This document shows positions 1 to 10,261 of a DNA stretch of 64,000 nt, piece by piece (within the stretch, counting starts at the first letter, position 1; the number at the start of each line of letters is the position of its first letter). The notes under the pieces were generated by a model, which saw only the letters and a list, made by a program, of their open reading frames with translations, searched no databases and was not told the DNA's origin. Location: positions 100,851 to 164,850 of the forward strand of contig VCJN01002649.1 in NCBI GenBank assembly GCA_006384855.1. The letters run 5' to 3'. Origin of the DNA: Tetraselmis striata (lineage: Eukaryota > Chlorophyta > Chlorodendrophyceae > Chlorodendrales > Chlorodendraceae). The position numbers were made by a program, and so were the translations under genes.

Positions 1-2947
1 GAGATCCCCCAGGTCCTCCATACTACCAGACACAATGCAATAGCCCGTGCGGCCCCAGGCAGCGGCCGCCCCCCAGGCGCCCATAGTAAGTTGACCCCCT
101 CATGCGTGTGTACAGTGCGCCCAAATGACCGATTGCACATTCATATATCTGTCGGCCGTCAGGAGCATTCCATACCCCCCATCTGCAGTCATGTCATCGG
201 TTATGCCAGTGCAGCATCATGTCCTAGGCGGTTCTCACACAGCATATCTGTGCTGCTGACCTGGGTGACTATCAGACTGCCGTTCCAACAGGCCAGCAGG
301 GCCGCGGGTGAAGAAAAAGTTGCCGCATCGCCCTCAATTTGTAGGCATAGTTGCGCTCTGGCGCCCCACTTCTTGCTGATGCAGTCTTGATTCAGTGGCG
401 CACATAAGCTGCCTGAGCTGCATCGCGTACAGCATATGAAGACGATGACAACAGCTTGATTTGTCGACGTGATTTATGTGGAGCAGCTTCATCGTTTAGT
501 CTCAGTGATCTGCATGTCAATGGCAAGTGCGGGCGCATTCACATGAACGATATGAACCATCCATAATAACCCTTCCACTGGGCAATAAATAAATTCAAAA
601 ATACTCATTCATAGCTGGCAACCCCAATTGTGGAACTAAAATGCAGAATAATGCAAGTGCTTTGTGCTATTATTTACGCATGTCTATGGGTGCTGAAGAC
701 AGACTGGTCGGGGCGTGATCAAACGGCTGTCAATCTGTACATCGAGTGGCTTCAGTAATGCATGCCGCCATTGCCAAAATCGCGACAGGACTCGAAGAAG
801 ACTGGCTTAGGATATACATATACATATACAAATATAAATATAAAGGATATATATATGTATGTATACATATACAAATATATCTCCCCGACATTGATAATGT
901 AAAATGCTCACGTACATTTTTTGTGAAGCAGTGGCTCTCATGAAATCATGTAGTTGAGGAACCTTTTCTATGGTCTGAGCGAAACGCATGCCACAATCGT
1001 TTTTCGTATGAGGATTACACTAGAGAGTCTCAACACATAACAGGGGAGAACTTGTGCTGCATGAGCTAGTGTGCGCCTATGACTGCCACACTCCTAGTGA
1101 CATTTCATCTGCATGATATTAAGACTGCTCATTGTGAACATGCTGGTTGGTGTCCATAGATACACATGGATATCCAGCCGACAAGAGTGACATCAATCAC
1201 AGGAAGGTGGAAGAAGGACAAAAATATCCATGGAAACAATAATGTTTTACAAATTACAGAAAATGATTGAATTGAGCTGGCACCGCCATGATTTTCATGA
1301 AGCGATGACAAAATATATGAGTGGGCACAACATCATCGTGGCGACTGGTTGCTATCTCGGGTGGCTGATTTCGAGAGCTGTTGAGCTTGCGCCACTATGT
1401 ATGTACGATTTGTGGCGCAACATTAATAGAGATCGTGCGAGAAAGGAGCCACTTATACTCGGATGGTGCCGCCCTGTTGAGCAAACCTGATATCCATGTC
1501 TGCGGTGTACGTGGGCTGATGGCAGGTCCTCATAGACGCGTGATAGTCTTTGGCACATGCCGCGACGAGATCACCAACAGTGACTCTCCGGTACGTGGCC
1601 GTCGTTGCGTTCGCGCGGGCTAGGGCTAGACCGGTGGCAGGGCGGCGTTGTACTTGCTGGCTGCTCGGACTGCATGAGGCGGCGACGCACAAAGTTCGGC
1701 TCGGCAAAGCCTGCCTTGACATCCGCTGTGCAGTGCTGCCCGAGGTTGAAGTGTCTCGCTCCCCTGAGCCATCAGTGAGCCTTCCCTCGCGGTTAGTTCC
1801 GGTGCTGGTCGCGACCTTTATGTCTGGAAGCTTGCAATGAAACGACCGCTTGTGTCGAGCATCGGCGCCGGTGGGCGCAGCGCGCTGCTGAGGTGCAGTG
1901 GACGCAGTTTCTTCGCAAGAGACGCCGGTGGCGGTGTCGAGGCTGTGAAGCTGGGCCGAGGACCCGCTGAACGAGTTCCAGAAAACAGGCTGCTGCGCCT
2001 CCAGGTCGCCAGCGCAGCGTGAGTCGTGAGTCAAAAGGGGGAGTGCGCTCCGACGGCGGAGGAGACCCACACGCTCGTCGTTGCGCACGTTTCGTAGGTT
2101 ACGGATCATCCTGGGAAACTTTTGTAGCGACAGACGGAAAGGCGGGAGTGTGCGACGTGGAAGTTTAAGGGGGGGGGGGTGGCGATCGCCAGGCAATTGC
2201 TAAATTTCTGTGCGCGGGAAGGGGATGGCAAATGTAGTTGTCGTCGTTGCCTTTTGTGCGTTTCGATAACACGCCGCAAGGTCGCCACCGCTCTGCCGCC
2301 GCGCTTCGGACGGTCGTCCGCGCGCAGCAAAAACGTTTATAAGAAATATTACATCGGTACAGGTACTAGCACGGGTTAGGGGGAACTCGTACGGGGAGTG
2401 CGGGATGATGTAATAGTGATGATGCGTGGCGGACTGGAAGCCTGGCCGGCCACGTGCCGGGCAGCACCTCGTGCATACAGGGAACATATGGTTTAGTACC
2501 GATATAGAAAGAACCAGATGACGTGGAAGTCTGCAGACCTCTGGGGAGACCGAGAGACCCGCGCCCGTAGGAAAGGGGGGGAAGGGGGGCGAATTCGAGA
2601 CAACAATCACTTCACCAACCCCACTTCGATCCCGGCGGCGCAACCACCATCCCCGCCGCTCAGGATTCAGCAAAATTGGGAGATAATCGACCGCTGGCAG
2701 AGTAGGCAGCTGGCCGCTGGCAGGTGGCCCGTTGTAGCCGCGGCGTGGGTCGACGAGGGGATTGGGGATAAGGCGGGCGGTACTTAATATGATACATATG
2801 ATACATCCTTGAATAATAACGTCGACATTATTGCCAGTACCGTATCGAGCAATATACTACGTGTCACGATCTTTTAGTACGGGTACTGCTTTTTGCTGTG
2901 GATTTGTTGCTGACCTTTTTGTAATTCACGCCAGTAGCGTATCAGGT
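1..2947. repeat. Dispersed repeat family A, copy I, left part
   Basis: This stretch is a diverged paralogue of 19939-22448 plus 25317-25643. Blocks match in the same order and orientation: the shared CACAATGCAATAGCC near both starts, the CAGCATATCTGTGCTG block, the minus-strand ORF, the G-rich run and the CACGTGCCGGG/CACGTACTGGG block. The left limit is unknown because the window starts inside it. The copy is interrupted at 2948 by the gag-tyrosine-recombinase element and resumes at 6091. No transposase or reverse transcriptase is recognisable in it; the only sizeable shared coding potential is the minus-strand ORF at 1453-2196. An AT-rich ATATAC stretch lies at about 810-885. Confidence 0.75.
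1453..2196 (-). CDS. Hypothetical 247-aa protein of repeat family A (C-terminal G-T-IRV signature)
   Basis: I do not recognise this protein. The same ORF is open in copy II of the repeat (21340-21984), with many substitutions but the same stop position and an almost unchanged last 45 residues, so selection on the reading frame is plausible. The conserved tail begins VGDLVAACAKDYHAS, continues through a DIRFAQ block and ends GTIRV. That tail aligns with the C-terminus of the ORFs at 43280 and 49177 in a different repeat family (VGDILAVCATEYYGE, then FAKKRG, then IRV). The middle is low-complexity, rich in Ser, Arg, Ala and Thr, with a shared HKRSFHCKLPDIKVATS block. No signal peptide, membrane segment or known catalytic motif is visible. 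The start is uncertain and an upstream exon is possible. Confidence 0.4.
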   Translation of the reverse strand: MPGDRHPPPLKLPRRTLPPFRLSLQKFPRMIRNLRNVRNDERVGLLRRRSALPLLTHDSRCAGDLEAQQPVFWNSFSGSSAQLHSLDTATGVSCEETASTAPQQRAAPTGADARHKRSFHCKLPDIKVATSTGTNREGRLTDGSGERDTSTSGSTAQRMSRQALPSRTLCVAASCSPSSQQVQRRPATGLALARANATTATYRRVTVGDLVAACAKDYHASMRTCHQPTYTADMDIRFAQQGGTIRV

Positions 2948-3133
2948 ATGATCTAAACTAGTTTATTTATGGGGTTTCCTCCCTTGACCTAACCGCTTTT
3001 TAGCTACAAGTGCTGCTCAGTGGTACGGGAACTAGGCATCTGTTGTTGCGCCCTTTTTGGGTGCAGCACGAGTAGACATAAAAGCAGCCAGAACAGCTGA
3101 GCCTGCCATCTTCCAGTTTTCGCTGCGTTCCAC
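2948..3133 (+). repeat. Split direct repeat A1 of the gag-YR element
   Basis: It begins ATGATCTAAACTAG and ends GCTGCGTTCCAC. It repeats at 5786-5967 with a TTAT indel and a C/T change. A TATA-like ACATAAAAG lies near 3076, so it may also carry the element promoter. Confidence 0.85.
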
Positions 3134-3186
3134 ACCCGGCTTGCCACCCGAGTGTGATATTCTCGTCCATACGTCCGTGCGTTACC

Positions 3187-4045
3187 ATGCCAGATGGAGA
3201 AGAACCCGTCGCGGAGCCGACGCTGGAGTCGCTGCAAGCAGATGTGCGAGTGTTGGCTACAGCTGTAGCTCAATTGACGGCTCGTGAGCGCGTTGTTGAT
3301 GGGGAAGGGGCACATGGCTCCGGCTCCGGGCAGCGCGTCGCGGGATAGCCGACAGGCAGCGGGGGAGCCGCAGAGCGCCCCGACTTGCTAGAGCCAGCCC
3401 AGAGCGGCCGTGTCGGAGCAAAATCCGTGAGTGCCGAGGATGACTACCTCGCGGTGCCAGAACTACTGCAGAGAGCATACTCTGATTACGAGGCCGTTCG
3501 ACCGGTCAGCCGAGTGCCTGGACTCTTTCCTCTGAGCACCGACCTAACCAACGAGTACCTCAAGCAGGATGACCGGCGTCTGCCGGCCCAGGAGGAGTAT
3601 TTATGGATGTCGTGTTTCGGGGCCCACATGGCCGCGCTTTTCGAGGCTCTCGACGAGCTAGCTGCTGCCCTACGTCCCTGCCACTAACCATGACTTCACC
3701 CCCTACCTCGCGAGAGCTCGGAACCACGCCGAGGCCATCGACAAGGCGTTTCGCTTTCGTTTGGCCAACCTGCGGAGGCTAAATGAGATTAAGCGTGTGC
3801 ACGGTGACCAAGGCGTTCCGGACGTGCTGCGAGCCCAGCATTTTCAGCCTGCTCCGGAGCATCTGGGTTCTGCGATTTTAGGGGACCTCATGAGGGACTA
3901 CGAGCGCCGTGTCTTCGAGGCGACCGTTGCCAGCAGCGCGAAGGCGACCGCTACTACTCGAGTGGCGGATGCAGCTGCAGGTCGCGGGCGTGGGCGAGGA
4001 CGAGGCGGTGGACGCGGGCGTGGCCGCGAAGGTGAGCACGAGTGA
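3187..4045 (+). pseudogene. Gag-like protein of the gag-YR element (broken)
   Basis: The likely start is the ATG at 3187, which is conserved in the second copy (6758) with the same MxDGEEPV beginning. The reading runs in frame 1 through LESLQADVRVLATAVAQL and an acidic DDYLAV block, then moves to frame 2 and ends in an Arg-Gly repeat tail (GRGRGRGRGGGRGR) typical of nucleic-acid-binding Gag ends. Two lesions are visible against the copy at 7515-8180: a TAG at 3346-3348 where the other copy reads CAT, and an extra 4 bp (AGCT duplication) near 3662-3670 that shifts the frame. The best-conserved part is the helical RLNEIKRVHGDQG to LGSAILGDLMRDYERRVFE segment. The gag assignment rests on position and basic tail, not on a recognised fold. 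Confidence 0.6.
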
Positions 4046-4081
4046 CGGTGTGGGGCGCCTTTCGTCGGAGCTGCTGGAGCT

Positions 4082-5707
4082 TTGCGAGGCCACCTTTCGG
4101 TGACCGCCGCAAGACGCACCCTTGCAGCTCAACGGCGGGATGAGCGCCCTGTGTCAGGACCTGACCCCCCCCCCACCTTACAGACTTCCTTTAGACCTTC
4201 CTCGGTACGGCGCTTCTTACAGCTACAGCCGAGTGCGGCTCAACCATCCGCACACCTGCACATGGCGGCTCAACCAGCCGCTTTCTTTACCCCATCTCTG
4301 CGTCCGTCGGTTGTTACACTGCGTGTTACAACTGGTTCGCAACGACCAAGTTTCGCGCGGGTACGTTACGCGCGTGACAAGCGCTACGAGCGCGAAGGGC
4401 GCGCGGGGCGGCCCTCTTACCTGAACCTAGCCCCGCAAACCCGTACCGATGCTACTGCAAACCCGTCCAGCATCTACCGGCAAACCGCCGGGAACCTAAC
4501 CGCTGCTGCCGAATACTTTGCGAACAATAGTCGTACCGGTGGAACTCTGTCAGTAAAACGACGCACTTACGTAATTGACGAGCCCGAAGCTGTCGCTCCT
4601 TGGGCTGCTTCATTGCAATCCCGGGTGCAGGACGCGTTCGGCGCAGACGAGCTGGGCCAACGGACGCTCGACCTACTCTCCAGCTCCCTCAGCGCTCAGA
4701 CACTCAAGAGCTACGCCGGCCGGCTGTCTCAGTTCGCGGAGTTCTGCCACGACTCCGAGAACATCAGCCCGCTGGAGGCGACTACTGCCACTGTCGTTCG
4801 GTATGTTGCTTGGATCGGCGAGCGAGGGCACATCGCGGCTAAGTCGCTGCAGCCTTATCTATCTGCAATCAACACCTTCTTCGAGCTGCACAACCTCGAC
4901 CCAGTCGCTAAGGATAGCCTACACCTAACTTCAGCAAGGCGTGGGCTGATGCTGCGCCAGCGCCGACTGGACGCTGCCCCTTTGCGTGTCCCTCTGCCTG
5001 CGGATGTAGCTTATCGCTTCGTCACAAAAGCCGAACTGATTGTGTCTGCTCCCTACCCAGAGTACCACCACGACTTCCGAGCCCTCCTGGCCTCGGTTGT
5101 CAACTTCATGTTCTTTGCCAGGGGCCTTACTGGCGTGTCCTGTCGAGTGCAAGACGTGCATGTCGACGCCTACAACATCACCCTGCAAGTGTACCGAGAG
5201 AAGGGTCGCGCTGGTCGACGGGGACCCGACGACCTACGCGTACTTCTCCTCCCAGTGTCAGAGCACCCCCGAGTGGCAAGTCTCCTGCACCACTTCCTCG
5301 ACCACGTCCAGTCAGTCCCCCTTGTTACTGTTGGCTTGGCTGTGTCAAACTTCTGGGCTGTCAGCTCGGATGAGCAGTCAAAACCTTGGACTGCAGCTAC
5401 CATGTCAGACTGGCTGTCCACAGCCGTCCGTCTAGTCAACGTTGCCCCCCCTGCTGGCACCTCTTGGACCTCGCACAGTCTTCGCGAGGGCGCAGCCTCT
5501 GCAGCGAACGCCATCGGGGTGCCATTGTCCCAAATTCGCTACCAAGGCGGTTGGGCCACTAACTCTGACGTCGTTATGGACTACATCGACCCCAACGTTC
5601 TTCCTTCACCTTGCGCATGGTTCTTCTTTGGACACATCGCCCCCCTACGCCACTTCCAAGTCCAACAGGACTCCGCAGCGGTGGCCTTCCCAGTGCCTCC
5701 TTCATGA
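4082..5707 (+). CDS. Tyrosine recombinase / integrase (DIRS- or Crypton-type), 541 aa
   Basis: This is the intact enzyme of the element. After about 170 poorly ordered residues comes a SAM-like core-binding domain (about 190-275, with LSAQTLKSYAGRLSQFAEFC), then the catalytic domain. Visible active-site residues are box I Arg347 (FMFFARGLTGV), a basic YREKGRAGRRG turn that can hold the catalytic Lys, His465-x-x-Arg468 (SHSLREG), Trp491 (GGWATNSD) and the nucleophile Tyr501 (VMDYID). This is the full R-K-HxxR-W/H-Y set, so strand cleavage activity is plausible. It would integrate a circular DNA intermediate by site-specific recombination, matching the absence of a target duplication. The start shown follows the gag stop in the same frame by 36 bp, so expression by read-through or reinitiation is possible. 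A Crypton-like DNA transposon is the alternative, but Cryptons lack gag and split repeats. Confidence 0.88.
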   Translation: MRGHLSVTAARRTLAAQRRDERPVSGPDPPPTLQTSFRPSSVRRFLQLQPSAAQPSAHLHMAAQPAAFFTPSLRPSVVTLRVTTGSQRPSFARVRYARDKRYEREGRAGRPSYLNLAPQTRTDATANPSSIYRQTAGNLTAAAEYFANNSRTGGTLSVKRRTYVIDEPEAVAPWAASLQSRVQDAFGADELGQRTLDLLSSSLSAQTLKSYAGRLSQFAEFCHDSENISPLEATTATVVRYVAWIGERGHIAAKSLQPYLSAINTFFELHNLDPVAKDSLHLTSARRGLMLRQRRLDAAPLRVPLPADVAYRFVTKAELIVSAPYPEYHHDFRALLASVVNFMFFARGLTGVSCRVQDVHVDAYNITLQVYREKGRAGRRGPDDLRVLLLPVSEHPRVASLLHHFLDHVQSVPLVTVGLAVSNFWAVSSDEQSKPWTAATMSDWLSTAVRLVNVAPPAGTSWTSHSLREGAASAANAIGVPLSQIRYQGGWATNSDVVMDYIDPNVLPSPCAWFFFGHIAPLRHFQVQQDSAAVAFPVPPS

Positions 5708-5764
5708 CTTGGTGCTACCTCTTCTCCGTCAATCCACCGCTCTCTCCGTTCGCTCAAGACTGGC

Positions 5765-6091
5765 AAAACCAGACTCAACTTTGAAATGATCTAAACTAGT
5801 TTATGGGGTTTCCTCCCTTGACCTAACCGCTTTTTAGCTACAAGTGCTGCTCAGTGGTACGGGAACTAGGCATCTGTTGTTGCGCCCTTTTTGGGTGCAG
5901 CACGAGTAGACATAAAAGCAGCCAGAACAGCTGAGCCTGCCATCTTCCAGTTTTTGCTGCGTTCCACGCAGCGCCCCCCGTGACTCCGTTTTCCCTCCAC
6001 GCTTTCGCTAACCCATCCTGCCAATTTCGGCTCTTGACCGTGTAAAACAGCCTGCGCGACCTTTTTGGAAAAACCAGACTCAACTTTGAAA
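5765..6091 (+). repeat. B1-A2-B2 terminal block of the gag-YR element
   Basis: B1 is 5765-5786 and B2 is 6070-6091 (both AAAACCAGACTCAACTTTGA plus AA); A2 is 5786-5967. The junction B1/A2 (TTTGAAATGATCTAAAC) represents the joined ends of a circular intermediate, as expected for Ngaro/PAT-type elements. The 100 bp between A2 and B2 show no ORF. Confidence 0.8.
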
Positions 6092-6245
6092 CGGATCGAA
6101 TCAGACAGTTAGTGCGTTTGCGCGCCTGTGCAGCTGTGCTGCTGCGACCGCAGCTTGCAACACATTAAGTGGTGACGCAGCGCGTGCTGTTGGCGCGCGT
6201 TGGCTGCAGGGCAGGCAGCATATATCCGCAGTATTTGTTTTCTCT
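6091..6245. repeat. Dispersed repeat family A, copy I, right end
   Basis: Family A resumes with ACGGATCGAATCAG, also present at 25643, and shares CAGGGCAGGCAGCATAT and the following CCGYAGTAT/CCCGTATG block with about 25786-25815, after which similarity fades. From 6245 to 6460 I see no gene. Confidence 0.65.
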
Positions 6246-6757
6246 TCGGGGGCCCGAAGATCAGTACGAATGTACTATTTTATATGTATCGTAGTCGCGG
6301 AACTGGAAATCAGCCGTACCTGGTACTGGTGTTATTACGAGACATGATGTAATTATTCGATGAGGGGCCTGATTCATAATCAGGCGAACGTCGTCTTCAT
6401 GGTGAGGTGTAAACTGTAAAACAAAGGGTAAAAGCGTATCAGCGCATCCATATTTGGGTCATTGTACTGTTCAAAACTTGTTTGTGGGGTTTCCTCCCTT
6501 TCCCTAAGCGCTTTTCGGCTACCGTGCTGCTCAGTGGTACGGGATATTGGGCACCTGTCGCGCCGGCGCATCACGAGTAGACATATTTAAAAACAACCAT
6601 ACCAGCCGAACCTGCCATCTTCCAATTTCGCTGCGTATTACAGAACGCAGCGATTAACTGTCTCGTAACCTGTTGCGAGCAAGGTCACCCAAGGTTGTTC
6701 AAGACTACACCCGGCTCACCACCCGTGTGTGAAATCGTCCGTACGTCCGTGCGTTAC

Positions 6758-8180
6758 CATGTCAGATGGAGAGGAACCCGTCAACCCATCGTTGAGCCGC
6801 GACGCTCGAATCGCTACAAGCAGACATGAATGGCGGCGCTTGCATGTCGGCGTCTTGCACGACGCACAGCTCCAGGGACGGTGACGTCAGCGGCCCATTC
6901 AGCGCATCCTGCGCCAGTAGAGCAAAGGCCTCAACAAAGCCATGCGCCGCTCAGGTATGAACACCGTTGCGTCTGCGGTGCGTCACCTTGAAGCCGATGT
7001 GCTTCACAATGTACACGATCTGCTGCTTGGCGGCGTTTGTGAGGTTCGTCCTCGCATCCATGAAAGTCTTCACTGCCTCTGACCCCGCCCTTGCGTCCTT
7101 GCTGTACTTTCAGTCCTTGATGTCATGCAGCAGCAGAGCGGCCAGCTCCACTACCGGCTCCAGCGACCCCCCTACGTAAACGCACCCCAGTAAGAGCGTG
7201 CCGTGTTTTATAAAACACAGGGCTGAGGGCTTTCGGAAATCCGTGGAGGGTGCTCTTCTGTGGCCTTGCCTACGGCGTTGCAAGTGGGGTGTGCTGGTGC
7301 GATGGAGGCTCACCGGCAATTGCTCCTCATCCGCGAGCCTCAATGTGCGGATGTGCGCCAATGTGCGCACGCGGGAGATGTCCATGCTCGGCCCGACAAA
7401 TAACGAACCTCACCCTAGGCGCACACATAGGCAGTGGATGCCTACCCTGGCGCAGTACAAGCAGGGCAGGCCGCCCCATAAAGCTGCCCCGGGCGGCGCG
7501 GGCATGCAACAACATTGGCTCAGTTGACGGCTCGTGACCGTGTTTTGGTTGGAGACGGGGCACATGGCTCTGGTTCCGGGCGCATTGCGGGACATCCGAC
7601 AAGCAGCGGGGGAGCCGCAGTGCGCCCCGACTTGCTAGAGCTAGCCCAGGGCGGCCGTGTTGGAGCAACATCCGTGAGTGACGAGGACGACTACCTCGCG
7701 GTGTCAGACGAACTACTGCAACGAGCATAATCTGGGTACAAGCAAGGCCGTTCGACCGGTCGGCCGAGTGCCTAGACTCTTCCGCATGAGCACCGCGACC
7801 TACCGAACGAGTGCCTCAGGCATGATGACCGGCGTCTGCCGGCCCATGAGGAGTATCTTTGGATGTCGTGTTTCGGCGCCCACATGGCCGCACTTTTTTG
7901 TAGCTCTCGACGAGCTGCTACCCTACGTCCCTGCTGCAAATCAAGACTTCACCCCCTACCTCGCGTGCGCTCGGAATCACGCCAAAGCCATCGACAAGGC
8001 GTTTCGCTTTCGTTTGGCCTTCCTACGGAGGCTTAACGAGGTCAAGCGTGTGCTCGGTGATCAAGGCGTTATGGACGTGCTGCGAGTCCAGCATTTTCAT
8101 CCCGCTTCTGAGCATTTAGGTTCTGCATTTTTTCGGGACCTCATGAATAGGACTACGAGCGTCGCGTCTTCGAGTAAAAC
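6758..8180 (+). pseudogene. Gag relic of the second gag-YR element
   Basis: The ATG at 6758 (MSDGEEPV) matches the first copy; the frame is then interrupted by the 6824-7505 insertion, resumes with AQLTARDRVL at 7515 and runs in several frames to about 8175. It keeps the DDYLAVS, NQDFTPYLACARNHAKAIDK and RLNEVKRVLGDQG segments. It is useful as a comparator: where the first copy has TAG at 3346 this one reads CAT, and it lacks the 4-bp AGCT duplication. Stop codons and frame changes show it is dead. Confidence 0.6.
6905..7385 (-). pseudogene. Unidentified minus-strand coding-like relic inside the second gag-YR copy
   Basis: On the minus strand a frame with MDISRVRTLAHIRTLR at its start and VELAALLLHDIKD near its middle continues after one stop through EAVKTFMDARTNLTNAAKQQ and IVYIVKHIGFKVTHRRR. 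The helical pattern looks protein-like but I do not recognise the family. It belongs to the 690 bp that interrupt the gag relic, so it may be a fragment of another transposon. No TIR or target duplication could be fixed for it. Confidence 0.25.
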
Positions 8181-8336
8181 TTTAAAATACATACATGTAT
8201 CAGCACCCGACTGTAGCGGTCACAGTACCCGGCACCGGAATGACGTCCTAGGTACCCGCCCCAGATGAACAACTTCCTATTATCGATGAGTAAGGCCAAT
8301 AAGAATTGCGTTTTAGGAAACCCCCCTCCGATCTGA

Positions 8337-8355
8337 CCCCCCCCCCCCCCCCCCC
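8337..8355. repeat. Poly-C tract (19 bp)
   Basis: Uninterrupted C run followed by ACACACACACAC; one of about 16 long C/G tracts in the window. Confidence 0.95.
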
Positions 8356-8419
8356 ACACACACACACCCCGCCTCCACAAGTTTTGTTGCTGGCTGATGT
8401 ACTGTGTTAAGTACTATCA

Positions 8420-9146
8420 ACACCATTGTCCATGGGGAGAAGGGCTGCAATTGTCCATATATTGTGTAGGGGGCAGCTGCCACGCACACACGTAGGTGTG
8501 CATATCAAGGCACGAGGGCAGCATTCAGAGCATAAAGCACACGATTACACAGTAGTAGTGTTATTCGATGGCCGCCCCTCCCCCTTCTTGCGTGTGCCCA
8601 CCAGGCGAACTCGAAGTGCTAGGTTGGGGTCCTCTTCCATCGCATCCTACATGCTGTCTTGGAGCATGCGGCTGCCACCGGACTCGCCAATCACACGCCG
8701 CCTCTTCTTGCGCCCGAGGACGATGGCAAGCTGAACAACTCATACTCCACGACGAAGACTACCACAACAATGTGTTCAACGAGCTCAACGAATAGGCTAG
8801 GGTCTAAGTCGCTCACTGCATACTCTAGCATGCCGCGCACGGTATGGGCCTCTAGCCAACCCTGCTCTAGGGGACGGGCCTAACGGAAAGGCTTCCTGCC
8901 GTCCCACTTCTCCTTCACCTTCACGGTGTGCCTAGTGGATACCGACATGATGTCAGCTACCCACGCCGAAGGCTGGCGACGTGAGGTAGGCGTGGTTGTG
9001 GACTGATAGGTATTTGCGCTCGGGGCGACTGAAGCATGCCGGCCAAGCGCGGTGGCGGGAGTGCCGATGAGGGTTATGCGGTGGGCGCGTACGGTACGGC
9101 GGTTATTTAGAGCCATCAAAACTTTGACCAAAAATTCCCCCCTCAC
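8420..9146 (-). pseudogene. Unidentified minus-strand coding-like relic
   Basis: Reading from 9146 downwards gives an 88-aa ORF (MRGEFLVKVLMALNNRR). It continues in frame past one TAG through GWLEAHTVRGMLEYAVSD, LFVELVEHIVVVVFVVEYE and an Arg-rich GARRRRVIG block, then past a second stop through DPNLALRVRLVGTRKKG. The alternation of acidic helices and an Arg cluster resembles the N-terminal part of some DDE transposases, but no catalytic motif is visible and I would not name it. From 9150 to 9990 I see no gene. Confidence 0.22.
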
Positions 9147-10023
9147 CCCCTGTTTTACGGGACATATATGGCATCTAAAACAAACTTACAATTCTTAGTG
9201 GCCTAGTTGTTCCAACCGGTTTGCGCTGAACAGCTTTTCTATGATGGCTATCACTATAACCCTACCTGCATATTGTGCCTTGTGTCCCTCATGTACGGTA
9301 CCCGCGGTCCCGGTACGGTGACACCTGCGCAAACTGTGAGGAGATAATGTTAGGGGCACAAATCTACATCTCGACCTCACCGACGAATCCCCTACTACGT
9401 AATCATTAGCACTTCTAGCTAGATTACCAGATTGGCCTAATAGCGCCGGCGTGTCGTCCCGCTCAGTGTGTTATATACATCACCGCATAACACATGAAGA
9501 ATAAGTCTTACTTTTCACCACAATTGCCAACTCTTGAGCCGACCATATCGCCACATTTGGTGCTTCTACAGCTCGAAAGGGCGGTGGTATGTTCAGTGAT
9601 GACGGTGACACAACAAATACCCTTAGGCTGCTCTAAAACAATTCGCAAACACACTTGTTGACTACTGCGGTGAGCAATATCAATAAATGGCACAAAAGGT
9701 GGCCAGTCAACCGCAGACCAACAGAGAACAACAAAACAACTAATTGCCTCTTAATAATTTCAGAACAATCACACCTTCCCACAAAACAAACAATAACCAC
9801 TTCAAAGATGCTCATCATTGTTTGAAAATACGAACTCGTGATGATGCCCATGTGCATGCTGGTGGTTGGTGAGTTTCGCCCCTCCCCCTTCCCTTATCTC
9901 ACAGTGCCATGCTTAACACACCGCGGGTACCCGCCCGATCACCGTAGTTAGGCGCTTCACTTCATTTTGACCTTGTCCTCACGGCAACCCCGCCCGCCCA
10001 GGCGCCCACATGCATCATGTCGC

Positions 10024-10060
10024 GTAACCCAGCCGGGGCCTCCGAGCCCCGCCGGGTTAC
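10024..10060. repeat. Imperfect GC-rich inverted repeat
   Basis: GTAACCC-A-GCCGGGGC pairs with GCCCCG-C-CGGGTTAC around a short loop. No function can be assigned. Confidence 0.5.
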
Positions 10061-10261
10061 CCGCCATGGGCTTCAGAAAGCCCTAGAAAACATACGTGAT
10101 GTCGCGGGGTGGGTGGCGGTGTGCGGCATTGCGGCGGTGCGGCGGTAGTCATCCGCATGTAGACGATCAATTGTTGCCCGCAGCAGAACTCCACCCGACC
10201 CAGTCAACGACCCGACTCTCACCCTCCGACACCTAGTACTTACCCATGCAAGGGGTGAACC

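Larger units (their letters stand above)
2948..6091 (+). mobile_element. Gag plus tyrosine-recombinase element with split direct repeats (DIRS/Ngaro-like, no RT)
   Basis: The 3.14-kb unit has the order A1 (2948-3133), gag-like ORF, tyrosine recombinase ORF, B1 (5765-5786), A2 (5786-5967), B2 (6070-6091). A1 and A2 are direct repeats of about 185 bp that differ by a 4-bp indel and about one substitution; B1 and B2 share 22 bp ending CAACTTTGAAA. This split-repeat plan is known from Ngaro/PAT-type DIRS retrotransposons. Such elements normally also carry reverse transcriptase and RNase H; here the gag stop (4045) is followed directly by the recombinase ORF, so RT is absent. The unit sits inside family A and there is no target duplication: the left flank ends GGT, the right flank begins ACGGATCGAATCAG, and the paralogue at 25641 reads GGTACGGATCGAATCAG uninterrupted. 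Confidence 0.85.
6463..8180 (+). mobile_element. Decayed 5' half of a second gag-YR element
   Basis: From GTGGGGTTTCCTCCC (6483) the sequence follows the A1 repeat, leader and gag of the element at 2948-6091 with many substitutions. It stops after the gag LGSAFFRDLM region at about 8175. The recombinase ORF and the B/A2/B block are missing. It is split between about 6824 and 7505 by roughly 690 bp of unrelated sequence, so it is older than the first copy. A TATA-like ACATATTTAAA sits at about 6583. Confidence 0.7.

Noticed and set aside
4122..4424. ORFs overlapping the tyrosine recombinase in other frames (for example 4122-4424, 4575-4928, 5040-5435)
   Set aside because: They are shadows of the recombinase frame, which has the full catalytic set.
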